DNA of 64,000 nt. Origin: Blastobasis lacticolella. Taxonomy: Eukaryota; Arthropoda; Insecta; Lepidoptera; Blastobasidae. The notes under the pieces are model-generated. The model had not been told where the DNA came from. It saw only the letters and a list, made by a program, of their open reading frames with translations, and did no database searches. Both the position numbers and the translations under genes were made by a program. Shown in pieces: positions 1-11,741 of this stretch (position 1 is the stretch's first letter; each line of letters starts with the position of its first letter). The stretch is taken from positions 2,066,001-2,130,000 of the forward strand of contig LR990068.1 of assembly GCA_905147135.1 (NCBI GenBank), read 5' to 3'.

Positions 1-2192
1 ACATAGAGATACAAAGAAAGACATTACCGAAAATATTTTTGTGAATTTTATAAGTAATGTGTTTCTTTATTATATTTGTTTAACATTCGAGAGGGTGAAA
101 CAACGAGAGTAGGTACTGTAAATAAACTTACTCGAAAAAATTAAACAGCTATATTTTGAATTTGGATCTGTTAAACACTTTCAAGTGCCCTTTATGTTAC
201 ACCCTGAATAGATTCAATAATGTTATAACTCAGTCATTTAAAGAAATCGATAGAAAATAGCGCTACTCATCATCTCTCACACGGAATGCCACTATTTATA
301 TTCACATTCGGCTGTATAGACGAAAAAAAAATTAAATAATTATTATTTACTATTTACAATCACATTTGCCTGAATAGATAAAAAAATTAAATAATTATTA
401 TCTACTATTTACCAAAAATATTATTTCAAAATACAAATTACAAATATTCCGACCCAAGTTAGTTTTCAATATAAATTAATACAATTAAAAGCCTAAAAGA
501 ACACTATTCAACAGAGATTAGAGTTCCAAAATTTTAAGATAAAAAATACGCGTCAGTCATACTGTTGGAACCTATCTTTTCTGGGCATGCTTTATTTAAA
601 TGACTGACTTATCTAACGTGTAAGATAAGGCTACATAGGCGGTGGTGACCACTTTCCATCAGGTGGCCCGCTTGCCTGTTTGTCTGCCGTAAGACAAACA
701 GACATAAAAAAATATATACATATAAAGACGTAATAAAAGCAATAGATACGAGCAGTTACAAATGCTTTATTTGTTAAATAGGAAGTAATGATCACATGGA
801 CCTAAGAAATAAAATTTTAATTCAAGGCTACCTGCGGGAATTTATGTATTTTTAATGTTTTATATTTTTATTGTTTTCGTTTATTAAATGAATATTAAAT
901 TCAATAAGGCACTTGTCACTCTTAACGAAAGGTCTACTCTATCACGTTTCAGTATTTTAGATGATATAAATTAGATGTGCACATGATCTAATTAGGGGTA
1001 CTTCTATAACTGTCAAAATTTTATATAAACAAGTCAGTCTAAGTGTGTTATAATTTTTTATAAATTATTTTAGTAAAGTTATTTCGCGCAAACTTACCTA
1101 TGCATTTGCAAAGTGTATAGTGTTATAAAATTAGCAAAGTGTGTATTTAAAATACACAAATAATTAAATAATAATGTACTGTTGGGGTTTATCCCTACCA
1201 GCAATGTAAATGTAATGTTTTCCCTTTACGTGTTATATTATCTGTAATGATAAAAAAAAATTATAATTTCTCAATCTAAGTATTTGTTCATTAAACATAA
1301 TATAGATAGTACTTTAGCGATTTAGTTATTTATTCACTTTAACATTAAATTAACTATAAAATTTCATTTATGTATACTTTGCAGTCAATGCATCCTTTGC
1401 TAATTGAGTACCTAGAAACTTACGAATTATGTTTGTAGATAAAAATGAAATTTGAAATCTAATGTTCCTTCTTTCTCGATTTTTCATGTCAATCCATACG
1501 TCAATGAAAGCATATTTAGTTAAGACCTAAGTTAGTTTTTAACAATGAATTTCAAAACAGTGACACTGAAAAGGTTCCATATTTCCACAGTGGATCACGA
1601 TTCAGTTGGTTCGACTGTACAACCTTGTCAGGATTTTTAATATAAGAATAAAATATTTATTTGTTTTGTTTGTAGACATCTTTATCCTCTATGATGAATT
1701 TTATTGAATTGTGATAATCTAAAAAGAAAACTACGTGCTCCATACTGCGTTGTGGCACCTACCTACCTATGTAACTATCCATAAAATTTTGTGGATAAGT
1801 AAGATGTTTAAAACATTTTATAATTGTTATAAAAAAGACATGTAGTTGTGACCTTGGCGTTGTGTTTCACTCGAAATAGGTAAAGTTGAGAGTATGATAA
1901 AATTTGACTGTTCGTTATATTTAAAAGTATTAAATTAAATAAATATAAAATATAACAATTTGACACCTGCTGTTTTATTTAAAATTTTAATGTGCTCGAA
2001 AAATGTATTTTTATACTTAGGCACCTAAACTTCTGAATGGCTCACGAACAGCGGCCCAACCGCCTATTTCTTGGCGACATAACAGATAAGGTCGTGATAC
2101 CCTTACAAGAAGACTACTCAAGCTTGGCTGAGGTGTACCATCAGTACGAGTTTCATATAAAGCATTAATTACCTTTCCTTGCTCACTATTAA
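1..2192. other. AT-rich intergenic DNA
   Basis: No reading frame or splice-supported exon is visible here. The stretch is strongly AT-rich with many TAA/TTA runs. The only recognisable piece is a short interspersed-repeat fragment at 630-705. Confidence 0.6.
630..705 (+). repeat. interspersed repeat family R6, fragment
   Basis: Contains the words ggcggtggtgaccac and cgcttgcctgtttgtctgc, also found at 25918-26095, 35968-36072 and 47150-47238, where longer copies begin with ctatgacatgggatcgtt. Probably the 3' end of a retroelement. Confidence 0.6.
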
Positions 2193-2530
2193 TTGCCGAG
2201 TGGTTACGGTATCCGACTCGTAAGCGAGAGGTACCGGGTTCGAATCCCACTGCGGCCATGGACCAACAACTCTTCTGTATTATGTTCATTAATTGAATAC
2301 GAACCGTTGCTCTTACGGTGAGGGAAAACATCGCGAAGAAACGTGCACATTTAGGCGACTGAATGTGTAATGATCCAATCTGGTCAGGTTCCCCTGGAGC
2401 AGGGTCACGGAGATCTGATAGCACGCTCCACTGTAATTACCTGATCTGCCAAATACTGGATCATGGTTTGGGCATACCCCAGGCCCTCTTGCGTGAGAGC
2501 TCAACATTAAAGCTAAAGATAATGATGATG
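2193..2530 (+). repeat. tRNA-derived SINE (S1, Thr-like), near full length
   Basis: The 5' head is tRNA-like: a D-arm-like GCCGAGTGGTTA, an anticodon region actCGTaag (CGT, Thr) and a T-arm GGGTTCGAATCCC. The body has gagggaaaacatcg and ccaatctggtcaggttcccc, and the end is (gat)n. The same body recurs more than a dozen times in this window on both strands. Confidence 0.85.
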
Positions 2531-2809
2531 ATTCATTACGTAAATTGCTTTCTGAAGATAGCGTTAAAATTGTGCGTAGCACAGGCTTAGTTGAAAGTAT
2601 TCCTCGACAAGGCATGGCCTTACAACACCATTGTTAATTGAAAATTGGTTTATAAACCACCACTGGTTTAATACCCGCTAGAAGTCGCAAAATCGACGCT
2701 TCGAATGACGTCGAAGAAACAGTTTTCCTTAGGACTATGACCGCAGAATTAACCTTTAAGCTGTCGCACGGAGTCAAATCGACCGCGCTCGATTAATAAT
2801 TAAATCAAT

Positions 2810-2970
2810 CACACAGCGCCATCTAGCCCCAAAGTAAGCATAGCTTATATTATGGGTGCTAGGTAACTGATATAATGCTATTTAAAAGTATACATATAAC
2901 TACTTATATACTTTTACATACTTATTATACATGGTGTATAACAGACCCGTAGCAGAAATTAAAATTCATA
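2810..2970 (-). repeat. tRNA-Gly-derived SINE (S2), 3' part
   Basis: Reverse complement of the S2 3' end: gcgccatctagccccaaag near the left edge and cagaaattaaaattcat near the right edge. The tRNA head is missing. Confidence 0.75.
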
Positions 2971-3307
2971 ATTTCAAATTTCAATTGAACTGCTCAGAGC
3001 GTCGGTAGTGTAATTTTTATGCGGCATCTTAGATGTGTATCATCTGTAAGCGCAAGAGGAAGAGTAGCCTATTGTATTAGCATCCGTAATCGGTTTGTGT
3101 GGCTGTTAGCATTTCAATTGAGGAAAAATGTTTAATATTCACTCTATTGCCACCTTTACCACATTAAGTTCCCACGCCATTAAAAAAAACAAATTTAAAC
3201 GTCATAAGTTCGATTCGGACCTTACCTGGTATCGTCACTGAAGCAAAATTGAACGTGGAATCATTTAAAGTATCACTGAACAGGTAGAAAGTAAGTTGAA
3301 AGGAAAG

Positions 3308-6300
3308 ATGACGAAATATTATTACGATGTTTTACTTATTAAAATATCGATCTCAGTTATTTCTCTTTCCTATGCATTTGCGCAGTTTGAGACAACAGAA
3401 CATGATAAAAACCAAGGTATGTTAAACTTATTACACTAAAAACCTACATATATAAAAACTTACATCGATACAAAATTAACCTACTATGATGTGTTTTGGT
3501 GTGGTTTAACCTACTATTTATAGTATTTCTACTAATAGTAAATCTGAACCCTTCCCCGAGTCAAAATTGTAAATTTTCTCTATTAAGTGTAACTTTATAA
3601 TTAATATTATAGTGAGAAAAAAGGTTTGTCTATTATATATTTTAGTTAGATTAATTTTATTTTCCATATTAAAAAATATATATTAAAATTATTTATTTAT
3701 CATTACAATTTATTTTTGCCATGACCAGAATTCACCGTTAAGTGCAGTAGGTTGTATGTAGTGGAGAACATAATTTTTTTTTGGTGCCAGGGTTTAACGT
3801 TTAGTGTAGTGAATTGTCATTAGGGAAAAGCGTTGGAAATTATTGTTGCTGTGACAGGTATGCACCATTTAGTGCTTTTACGGTTTTGTTATTGTTATAT
3901 AGACAGTTCAGGCTCGTGACAGGTTCTATGGACAGTTATACACGACAACACGAGCACCTGTTACCAGTATGGCAAAAGACCCCAGAGACAAGTTGACCCG
4001 ACACTACACCGAAGACATCCCGGACATCAGCCTGTACGAGATTAGTATGGCTCTCAAACAGCTTAAGAACAACAAGGCGCCGGGTGATGATGGAATTACG
4101 GCTGAGCTTCTGAAAGCTGGTGGCAAACCTGTGCTTAAGACCCTTCAGAAGCTGTTCAATTCCGTCATCCTCGAGGGCAAAACGCCGGAAGCATGGCACA
4201 GAAGCATAGTGATATTGTTCTTTAAGAAAGGTGATAAGGCTCTCTTGAAGAACTTCAGACCAATATCGCTGCTGACCCATGTCTATAAGCTGTTTTCGAG
4301 AGTCATTACGAATCGTCTCGCACGCAGGTTTGATGACTTCCAGCCTCCCGAACAAGCCGGATTCCGAAAAGGTTTTAGTACCATAGACCACATACATACG
4401 CTGCGGCAGGTTGTACAGTAGACCAAAGAGTATAACCGGCCATTATGCTTGGCGTTTGTGGACTATGAGAAAGCCTTCGATTCGATCGAAACTTGGGCGG
4501 TGCTCCAGTCTCTACAGCGGTGCCAAATTGACTATCGATATATCAAAGCACTGAAGTGTTTGTACAAAAACGCCACTATGTCAGTTCGTCTCCAGGACAA
4601 GACCACAGAACCTATTCAGCTGCAGCGAGGTGTTAGACAAGGTGATGTCATATCTCCGAAGTTGTTTACCGCTGCACTGGAGGATATCTTTAGGCTTTTA
4701 GACTGGGACGGACTTGGCATCAATATTAACGGTGAGTACCTCACGCACCTCAGATTTGCTGACGATATCGTAGTCATGGCTGAAACCCTGGAAGACTTGG
4801 GCAAAATGCTCGATGACCTCTGTAGTGCCTCTCAACAAGTAGGTCTTAAAATGAACATGGACAAGACGAAAATTATGTCGAATGTCCATGTTGTGCCTAC
4901 TCCAGTGACAGTCTTTGACCAATGTGTGTTGCCAGTGATGACTTACGGACTGACTCACTATGGGCCTTATAAGAAAGCTCACTGTTACCCAAAGGGCAAT
5001 GGAAAGAGCTATGCTCGGAGTTTCTTTGCGCGATCGAGTCAGAAATGAGGAGATCCGCAAGCGAACCAAGGTCACCAACATAGCTCTAAGGATTGCCAGA
5101 CTGAAGTGGCAGTGGGCAGTCCACATAGCTCGAAGAACAGATGGCCGATGGGGCAGTAAAGTTCTCGAGTGGCGACCACGTACCGGAAGACGCAGCGTGG
5201 GTAGGCCTCCTACAAGGTGGACTGACGACCTGGTAAGGATCGCAGGTACCAGCTGGATGCGGAAAGCACAGGACCGGTCTTTGTGGAGATCTCTGGGGGA
5301 GGCCTATGCCCAGCAGTGGGCGTCTTCTGGCTAATATGATGATGATGATGATTGTTATATAGAAAATAGACAGGTATTTGACAGCCATCTCACCTGTAAT
5401 AGGTTGTTTTAGGAAGGAGCGTTACAATTTGTTGATGCTGTGACCACGAATCACCATTTAGTGCAGTAGGTTGTATGTTATGGTGAATATTACAATTTCT
5501 TTTTTGCTGTGACCAGGATTTACAGTTAAGTATAGTGGTTGGCATTAGAGTCTTGCGTTGGAATTTATTGTTGACGACCTGAGTGGTTCAATGGTCTGCC
5601 ACGCAAGAGGTCCCGGGTTCGATTCCCGGCCGGGCAGAAATTGAAATGATGAATTTTAATTTCTGTGACGGGTCTGGGTGTTCTATGCATAATAAGTATG
5701 TATTAAAAAAAAAACATGTATTTAAGTAGTATATCAGTTATCTGGCACAAGTTTTGCTTAGTTTGGGGCTAGATGGCGCTGTGTGAATTTGTCCACGAAT
5801 ATTTATTTTATATATTTATTTATTGTTGCTGTGACGGGGATACACTATTTAGTGTAACAGGTTATCTTTAGAGAGGGGCGTTAAATTTTGTTGATGCTTT
5901 GACCAGAATTTAGCCTTTAAACTGCGTTACAATTAACTAATATTAAACTTCAGTACAGGATTGTAAAATATTGCTGAATTTGGTATTTGTAGTAGGTTGT
6001 TTTTTGGGAAGGGCGTCACAATTTATTTGTGCCGTGACCAGGATTTGCCATCTAGTGCAGCAATACCACATCAATAAAGCAGCAGTACCTTCCCACACAT
6101 GGGCGTCGTGAGGCATTGTTAATTTGCATATTTGAGGTAGGTAATCTCCGAAACCGCTAAACCGATCCCGCAAAAGTACTTTCCTAACTCCACATTCACA
6201 ATCCCGAAAAGTAGAGTGAATGTGTATTAATTATGCGAGAGGAAATTATCAATTGAAATCTGAATTAATATAACATTATCTGACGTGACTACCACAAAAA

Positions 6301-9300
6301 GAAATGTCTACAGTAGCATACTAAACGCCGTTTCAGATATGTGCTGTACTCTGTCCCGGAAATGTGATCCGAACGCCAAAGACTTCCGTTTAGAATCATT
6401 GAAACCGCTAACCAATTGGTTCAGCATAGCGAAAGTGCAACTGACAACATGTCCTCTACCACAGGTCTCATATAAAGCTATGTTTTCCGACCTGAACATA
6501 AACTTGCTTGACACATCCACACTTCATTTGAAGCACATGAAAGAGAAAGTCCAAGGAACACACATGGATCGTCTAGAAGTGAACGAATTGATCCTGGAAG
6601 ACGTTGCCACGGAACACGAGGTGCTAGTACCGTTGACTAATTTGAAGAAACTGCTTGTCAAAAATAGTAAATTACCGCAACTGCCTAAGGGAAACATAAT
6701 TGAATACGTGAAAGCCGACAATGCCTCTGTGGAGACGGACTTTGGATATTGCCATTCATTGAAGACGCTAATAATTACACACTCGAAAATTAAAGAGCTG
6801 CCTACAGGGTGGCTATCGAAGTGTAAAATGTTGAGCGAGCTGGAGTTCCATTCGTCGAGCCCTGAGGAAATAATACAAGCTTTACAAGGGGTCAAAACTC
6901 TAAAGAAATTCAGAGCAGAAGAGTGCATGTTGTCAGAAGTGCCAAAGGAGTTACTGAAAAATAAAATGCTGATTAAACTGGACCTCAGTCACAGCACTGT
7001 TTCCAGCATAAGGTAAATAAAAAAAAATTAAAAAATGTATTTAATGTAGGTTTATATAGATCCATAGCCACTTATCATTGAGTACACAAATTATAAATTA
7101 AATATCAATTGCATAATTTCTGTCATTTAAAAAAAATGTTTACTAATTACGTCCATATAAAAACATAAATTAAAAGTAAAGCCGCGGTAAAGCTATTGCA
7201 TAGCATTTTTTATCAACTCATACAATTATAATTATTTATTTATTTTATTTATGCGGTATTTTTTTTTATTTGAAATTAATTCGAGCTAATTAATGTGAGC
7301 TTCGTACAGTCGTACCATATACATACACGTTAAGGTTTAACTAGTCGCGGGCTCGAACTCACTCGTGGACTCGGCCAAAAAGCACGCTGTCTCACCTAGC
7401 ATTGTGTCTAAAAGAGATAGAATCAGTTAGCAGCTAGTCTTCACGCATACGTCTAGTCGCACGCACACAAACACCGTGCCGAAGTCTGCCGAACTGAAAC
7501 GACGTTAGACGATACACGGCTTTCAACGCCGCACCGCTGTGCCGGTCGGAGTGGAGGGTGTTAGGTTTTTTTCGTTACGGAATTTCTTGATTCGGTTGCC
7601 GCGCTCAAAGCCCGCGATAAAAGCTATGCAATAGCTTAAAATTATGTAAATTGTACATTGTCAACTTAATAATTAAAAAATAAAATAAAGAATTTGTATA
7701 GAGTACGTAAAAACTATTATAAAACACAAGAAAATTTAGGATGCTATATGCATCCATAGTACGTATGTTTTAGACAGACCGTGGGCCGTCCGGCCGTGTT
7801 CCACCAAAGGCAATAAAAAAATGATTTTTTTTTATTCATTTTGTAAATGTTGATACAGTCGGAAAATCCACTATTAGTACCTTTTGAAAACTATTTAATG
7901 TTTTTTCTGTATTTGTGTCGTTTACAATACAGTACACGTAAGTGGGATGTGCACCATATTATTATGGCATGGCATAAAGTCACAGTTAATTTTATTCCCA
8001 CTATCCCCGCAGTACCTCGCTGGCAGCATTCCCCTTACTCCAAGAGTTGATGCTGAACAACAACCCAGTGGAAGCCGAAGACCTGACCAAGGCCCTGGTA
8101 AAGGCCAAAGCCTTAAGTTTACTGGTCGTCAAAGGATCATCGTGTTGCAACAATGATTGTACGAAGATTTTGGTATTTTTTCCCAATAAGTACTCAAGGC
8201 AGGGTTGATAAGCTTAAGTGGCAGTGGATAGGGTACACAGCTTGCAGAACAGATGGCCGATGGGTTAGTAAAGTTCTCGAGTGAGTAGGCTTCCCGTAAG
8301 CTGGACCGACGACCAGCTGTCGTACCGCCTAACTCCGATAGGACGCCGCCATCTTGATTCTATCAAACAATTGGGAACGACGCGTTTCGTATTTTGATAA
8401 CGAAATATCGTACTTTTTCAATTGACTAAAATGCTAAAATAAAGTACTTTAACTTTATAATAGAATATTTTCAGATTATTTTCGTATTTTTTTATTTTGA
8501 GTGCATCCTTAGTATTCTGCAATCTTAAATTTATTTTTAAACTGAGATCTAATTAAAACAAAAAAGCATAAACACTATGTCAGAGGAACAGAACGTATAA
8601 TCCGCTCCCATGAAGTTAGAGCATAACCAACTTCATGTCGTTCATATCAAATTCATATCAAGTTAAAATTATACGTTTTAGTCCATTCTACTAGGTAGGC
8701 TCTGTTGGAGTAGAGCCTATTCGAAAAAGATGTTGCGAAGTCATTCTACTCTTTCAAATCAAGATGGCAGCATACTATCGAAGAACGGCAGTAAAACCCC
8801 TGGTAAAGATCGCAGGTTCCAGCTCGATGCAGAAGGTACAGGACCAGCCCTTGTGGAGATCTCTGGGGGAAACCTATGCCAATCAGTGGGCGTCTTCCGC
8901 CTGATATGATGAAGTACACATTGACAAACAACCAGAAAGACCATTTAATTCCATTGACTCCTTTTCACTTGTTTTCCGCATTCAGGGCAAATATTTTACC
9001 TATTTACATACATAAAGCTCACGCCTGTGTCCCACAGGTGGGGTAGGCAGAGACTATGGACCGCCACTTTGCTCTGACCTGACAAAATTCCCTAGCCTCG
9101 CATATATCCACAACTCTTTTCATAGATCTCCTTTTATTCTTACCACTTCGGACCCCAGCTGTTTTGAGAACATTACTGATCTGATCAGCGAATGTTTTTA
9201 CCTATTTAAGTAATTCAGAGTAAGCTTTTCATTGGTAGGTAGTTTTTAATATGTTATTCTATGTTGTTTGTGTGTTATGTATTATATATTTGTTTTATTT

Positions 9301-11569
9301 TTGGGAATCTTTGAGGTTTGTTCACAGCGTAAGGATTAGTATTGCTTTAACTGCAACTGCCGGTTGGTCTCTTACTAGTTTCCTCTTACCAGGTCGCATG
9401 AAACTACATCTCGCCTCTACCACGGTAAAGACGTCGGTCGGGGTCAACGCCCTCAATTTCACCTGCACAGCTGGTTCTAACCGTCGTGATTGCTTCTTTT
9501 TGCTGCAGCTGCATTTGTTGATGGGTGAGTCTTGGAGAGCTTGCTGCGATCGGGTCCAACAAATGTCACCGGTTGAGATTGCGTGAAAATTCTTTGGCGG
9601 TGAAGGGTATAGGTAGCCCGTCTATGTTGGCAAGGTGGAGAAGGTGGAAAAGGGTAATTACCCACCTGACCGGGTGTTGTGACCAGAGGACCAAGGGTCC
9701 GAAAGTTGATCGTCGAAAGCAGTATACATGCCGCGGAAGCCGGCACACTTCACCAGCGCGATGTAGGACGGTCAACGCCATACATGTGTAGACGCTTGCC
9801 AACTTTGTGTTAATGTACTCGTAATTTGAGTATTGTTGAGTTTCCCTATTGAAGCGATACGACCGTGGTTCATTTTTTTACGTTTATTGATTGATTTTAC
9901 TTTGCATTTGTAAAGCAAGTTAAATAATTGCAATATTACTACAGAATCATAATGAAATTTTATATCTTTGAAAGGTAGCATTTAACATTAGTACCTACCT
10001 ATATTACTAAATTCTAAATAGCATCACAAAATTAAGACCTAAATAATTCAAAAACTAAAACCTATAATCATCATCATCATATCAGCCAGAAGACACTGAC
10101 ATAGGCCTCCCCCAGAGATCTCCACAAAGCCCGGTCCTGTGTCTTAAAACCTAAGTAAAATGCCCAAGACGCGAAATGGAGGAAAATTAGTCGGAAAGCG
10201 GACCCTAGCAGAAGCCGGGAATGACCGATCGGAAGATGATAATGATGATGATGATGACATGTATATGACGGTGTATATACGGTGTAAAGTAGTAACTATA
10301 ATATAATAATATAAATATAATATAATCTAATGTAGTGTATATAATTTAAGTTATATGTTAAAATAACACATAAAAATCGAATTTAACAAAGTGGACATGT
10401 AAATTTTTAATTTATGTAATAAATGAACAATGAACAAAAGTATACCAATATGACGGATGGATGTCAATATTTGATTGGTCAATTAAATGATCTTCAACGA
10501 CCTTGTCGTTGATAGGCCTCCGACAAGCTGAGACAAACTGCACACGGCACTCAGGACCAACTGATTAAACAAAAGAATAATAGTTTTAAAAAATTCAACA
10601 GATAATAAATCAAAACAAGTACTATAAAATTTACAAAAACGTCAAGAATTTTCGTTAGTATTATCACTAAGCCTGACACATATATACTGGTTTTGGGTAA
10701 CATGATGTGCTACGTAGGTAGGCAAGGTGGGCCGACGACCTGTAGCCGTATTCTCAATGGCTCGGAAATCGGATTCGGATACAGAATCGACGAAGGACCC
10801 CGCAAAAGTTCTTAGGAAAATGTGGTTTCAGTTAATTTTGATGAAATTTTCATATGTTATAGAGAGTAGAGTTTCCGTGGAATCTATCGGGATTCTGAAT
10901 AACAGTTTTCGAATCAATCGACACGGATTCGCCGCTCACGAATTTCGTGTCGAATAATTCGGAAACGGTTTCGAATCATTGTGAATACGGCTACTGGTAA
11001 AGATCGCAGGTACAAGCTGGATTCAGAAGGCACACGGCCTTTGTGGAGATCTTTGTGGGAGGCCTATGCCCAGCAGGCTGATTTCGGCTGATATGATGAT
11101 GATGATGATGATAAGCCGTGTGGTGTCCGGCAAAGTAGAATAGCACCAACCCCTTACACTCGTGGGTGTCGTACAATGTTTTCGAGAAAAAAGATCTTGA
11201 GTCTCTATAGACTGGAAAATGGAGAGCAGCGTTTTCCATTGTTTTATTTATAACACTGCCATCTCCAACCCGCCTGCATCAGATTATGGCAATAACCTCC
11301 CCTTTCGTAGAATAGGCTCTAAATTCTGCAGTGGACTGCTTCCTTCTAACCTATGTATCCCTTCCTCCACAGTCAGTGACAAAGTCACATCAGCTAAAAC
11401 GTGGCTGGCGGCGTCGGTGCGACACCCCGTGAGCGCCGTGGTCCGTGTCGACGGGACCAAGGCAGGCACTCGAGTGCTCTGCCGAGTCGTGAATTCCGAC
11501 CCGAAGCACTCCAGCGACGCAGTCATCGCCTTTGGAGACGGCACCCGCAGTGTTCGTTCGAACATCTAG
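3308..11569 (+). CDS. Gene A: secreted leucine-rich-repeat protein, 419 aa, five exons
   Basis: Exons 3308-3416, 6337-7012, 8013-8158, 9393-9524 and 11373-11569 sum to 1260 nt (419 codons plus TAG), with phases 1, 2, 1, 1 and GT/AG borders. Residues 1-36 start with MTKYYY, then a hydrophobic signal segment ending near AFAQ. Residues 37-261 hold a Cys-rich cap (KCDP, TCPLP) and LRR-like strands (LKTLIITHSKIKELP, LIKLDLSHSTVSSI). Exon 3 adds another LRR (LLQELMLNNNPV). Exons 4-5 form a beta-rich tail with NFTC, DCFFLLQLHL, TWLAASV and VLCRVV. The start is the first ATG of the exon and aligns with those of genes B and C. The exon 3 donor (T|GTACGA) is weak; 8143 is an in-phase alternative. Family name and ligand are unknown to me. 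The secreted location is inferred from the signal peptide. AATAAA follows at 11746. Confidence 0.85.
3904..5350 (+). mobile_element. RTE-type non-LTR retrotransposon, 5'-truncated and defective
   Basis: Reverse-transcriptase motifs in order: LKNNKAPGDDGITAELL, FRPISLL, EQAGFRKG, LAFVDYEKAFDSI, GVRQGDVISP and LRFADDIVV, then a C-terminal RLKWQWAVHIARRTDGRWGSK and WMRKAQDRSLWRSLGEAYAQQW. The endonuclease is missing. A TAG lies at about 4419, an internal deletion joins TPVTV to FDQCVLPV, and a frameshift follows near 4965. It ends in (gat)n. A 13-bp duplication, attgttatataga, flanks it at 3891-3903 and 5351-5363. It sits in intron 1 of gene A, same orientation. Confidence 0.92.
5574..5817 (+). 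repeat. tRNA-Gly-derived SINE (S2) with target-site duplication
   Basis: The head resembles tRNA-Gly(GCC): CTGCCACGCA anticodon arm and GGGTTCGATTCCCGGC T-arm. The body is aaatgatgaattttaatttctg, then tttggggctagatggcgctg. An 11-bp duplication, atttattgttg, lies at 5563-5573 and 5818-5828. Confidence 0.88.
7187..7638. mobile_element. inverted-repeat element in gene A intron 2
   Basis: AAGCTATTGCATAGC at 7187 is repeated in reverse complement at the right end (gctatgcaatagctt). The interior is GC-richer than its surroundings, has no open frame, and includes cgcgctcaaagcccgcgat. Probably non-autonomous; class not determined. Confidence 0.45.
8196..8912 (+). mobile_element. RTE 3' tail, split by a second element
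   Basis: Left half 8196-8307 has cagatggccgatgggttag and aaagttctcgagtg. Right half 8786-8912 has tggtaaagatcgcaggttcc, gtggagatctctggggga and cagtgggcgtcttc. The break lies inside the conserved word gacgacctggtaaag. Confidence 0.75.
8309..8785. mobile_element. inverted-repeat DNA element inside RTE tail
   Basis: The ends carry gccgccatcttgatt on the left and aatcaagatggcagc on the right, within imperfect inverted repeats of about 40 bp (cgatag...GCCATCTTGATT). It interrupts the RTE tail in intron 3 of gene A. No coding capacity seen. Confidence 0.55.
9008..9190 (+). repeat. interspersed repeat family R4
   Basis: Begins cataaagctcacgcctgtgt, continues tggggtaggcagagactatg and gaccgccactttgctctg. 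Other copies: 29454-29625, 56367-56422 and 59868-59985 (minus). Likely a retroelement 3' end. Confidence 0.75.
9627..9875 (+). repeat. interspersed repeat shared with 20095-20312
   Basis: Shares aaggtggaaaagggtaatt, ccgcggaag.tggcacac, gcgatgtagga and gagtattgttgagtttccct with the copy in gene B intron 3. Confidence 0.65.
10070..10141 (-). mobile_element. RTE 3' tail fragment
   Basis: Reverse complement of the common tail: (atc)n, atcagccagaaga, ataggcctcccccagagatc, tccacaaagc. Confidence 0.75.
10180..10258 (+). repeat. second type of non-LTR tail
   Basis: Contains gaaagcggaccctagcagaagccgg followed by (gat)n. A related copy at about 40060-40190 reads gagaaagcgggccctcggcag, then aaccgggattaacc. 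Confidence 0.5.
10725..11112 (+). mobile_element. RTE 3' tail split by a 251-bp element
   Basis: The left bit, gtgggccgacgacctg, and the right part from tggtaaagatcgcagg to (gat)n are the common RTE tail. Removing 10743-10993 plus one CTG restores the uninterrupted tail seen at 20572-20720. Confidence 0.8.
10743..10993 (+). mobile_element. M1 non-autonomous DNA element, 251 bp, CTG duplication
   Basis: Termini TAGCCGTATTC...GAATACGGCTA; CTG flanks both sides (10740-10742 and 10994-10996). Sister copies lie at 26449-26699 and 41433-41681. The interior contains cgaaggaccccgcaaaagtt and gaatctatcgggattctga. No coding capacity. Confidence 0.82.
11115..11345 (+). repeat. interspersed repeat family R2 (about 260 bp)
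   Basis: Begins gccgtgtggtgtccggcaaa, has ccccttacactcgtgggtgt, ggaaaatggagagcagcgtt and cctcccctttcgt. Nine copies in the window, several ending in ctgcagtggactgttatggg(c)tgtgatgat. This one ends about 27 nt before the last exon of gene A. Confidence 0.8.
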
Positions 11570-11741
11570 CGCGGTGGGGTCTCGCGCGCGACAAGCGAGG
11601 AAACACGCGACATGGATTAGATACAAGCGAGAAAAAACGCGTCATGGATACTGCTATCTGTTTCATTATAATATTGAAGGACACTAAGGCTCTTTTGCGA
11701 CCTTTGGTCGAAAGTGGTTCTTCTTTTCTTTTTATGTTATA

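Larger units (their letters stand above)
3718..6060 (+). repeat. degenerate ~65-bp minisatellite in gene A intron 1, interrupted
   Basis: Blocks at 3718-3890, 5397-5562 and 5829-6060 repeat the words gctgtgaccaggattt, ccatttagtgcagtaggtt and gggcgttacaatttattgttg. The RTE copy and a Gly-SINE are inserted in it, each with a target-site duplication. Confidence 0.7.

Noticed and set aside
2193..2270. tRNA-like cloverleaf with CGT anticodon, possible tRNA-Thr gene (also at 31231 and 28031)
   Set aside because: No proper acceptor stem; each is followed by the same SINE body, so these are SINE heads.
5574..5640. tRNA-Gly(GCC)-like sequence (also at 30030, 35493 and 36470)
   Set aside because: The acceptor stem does not pair and the SINE body follows in each copy.
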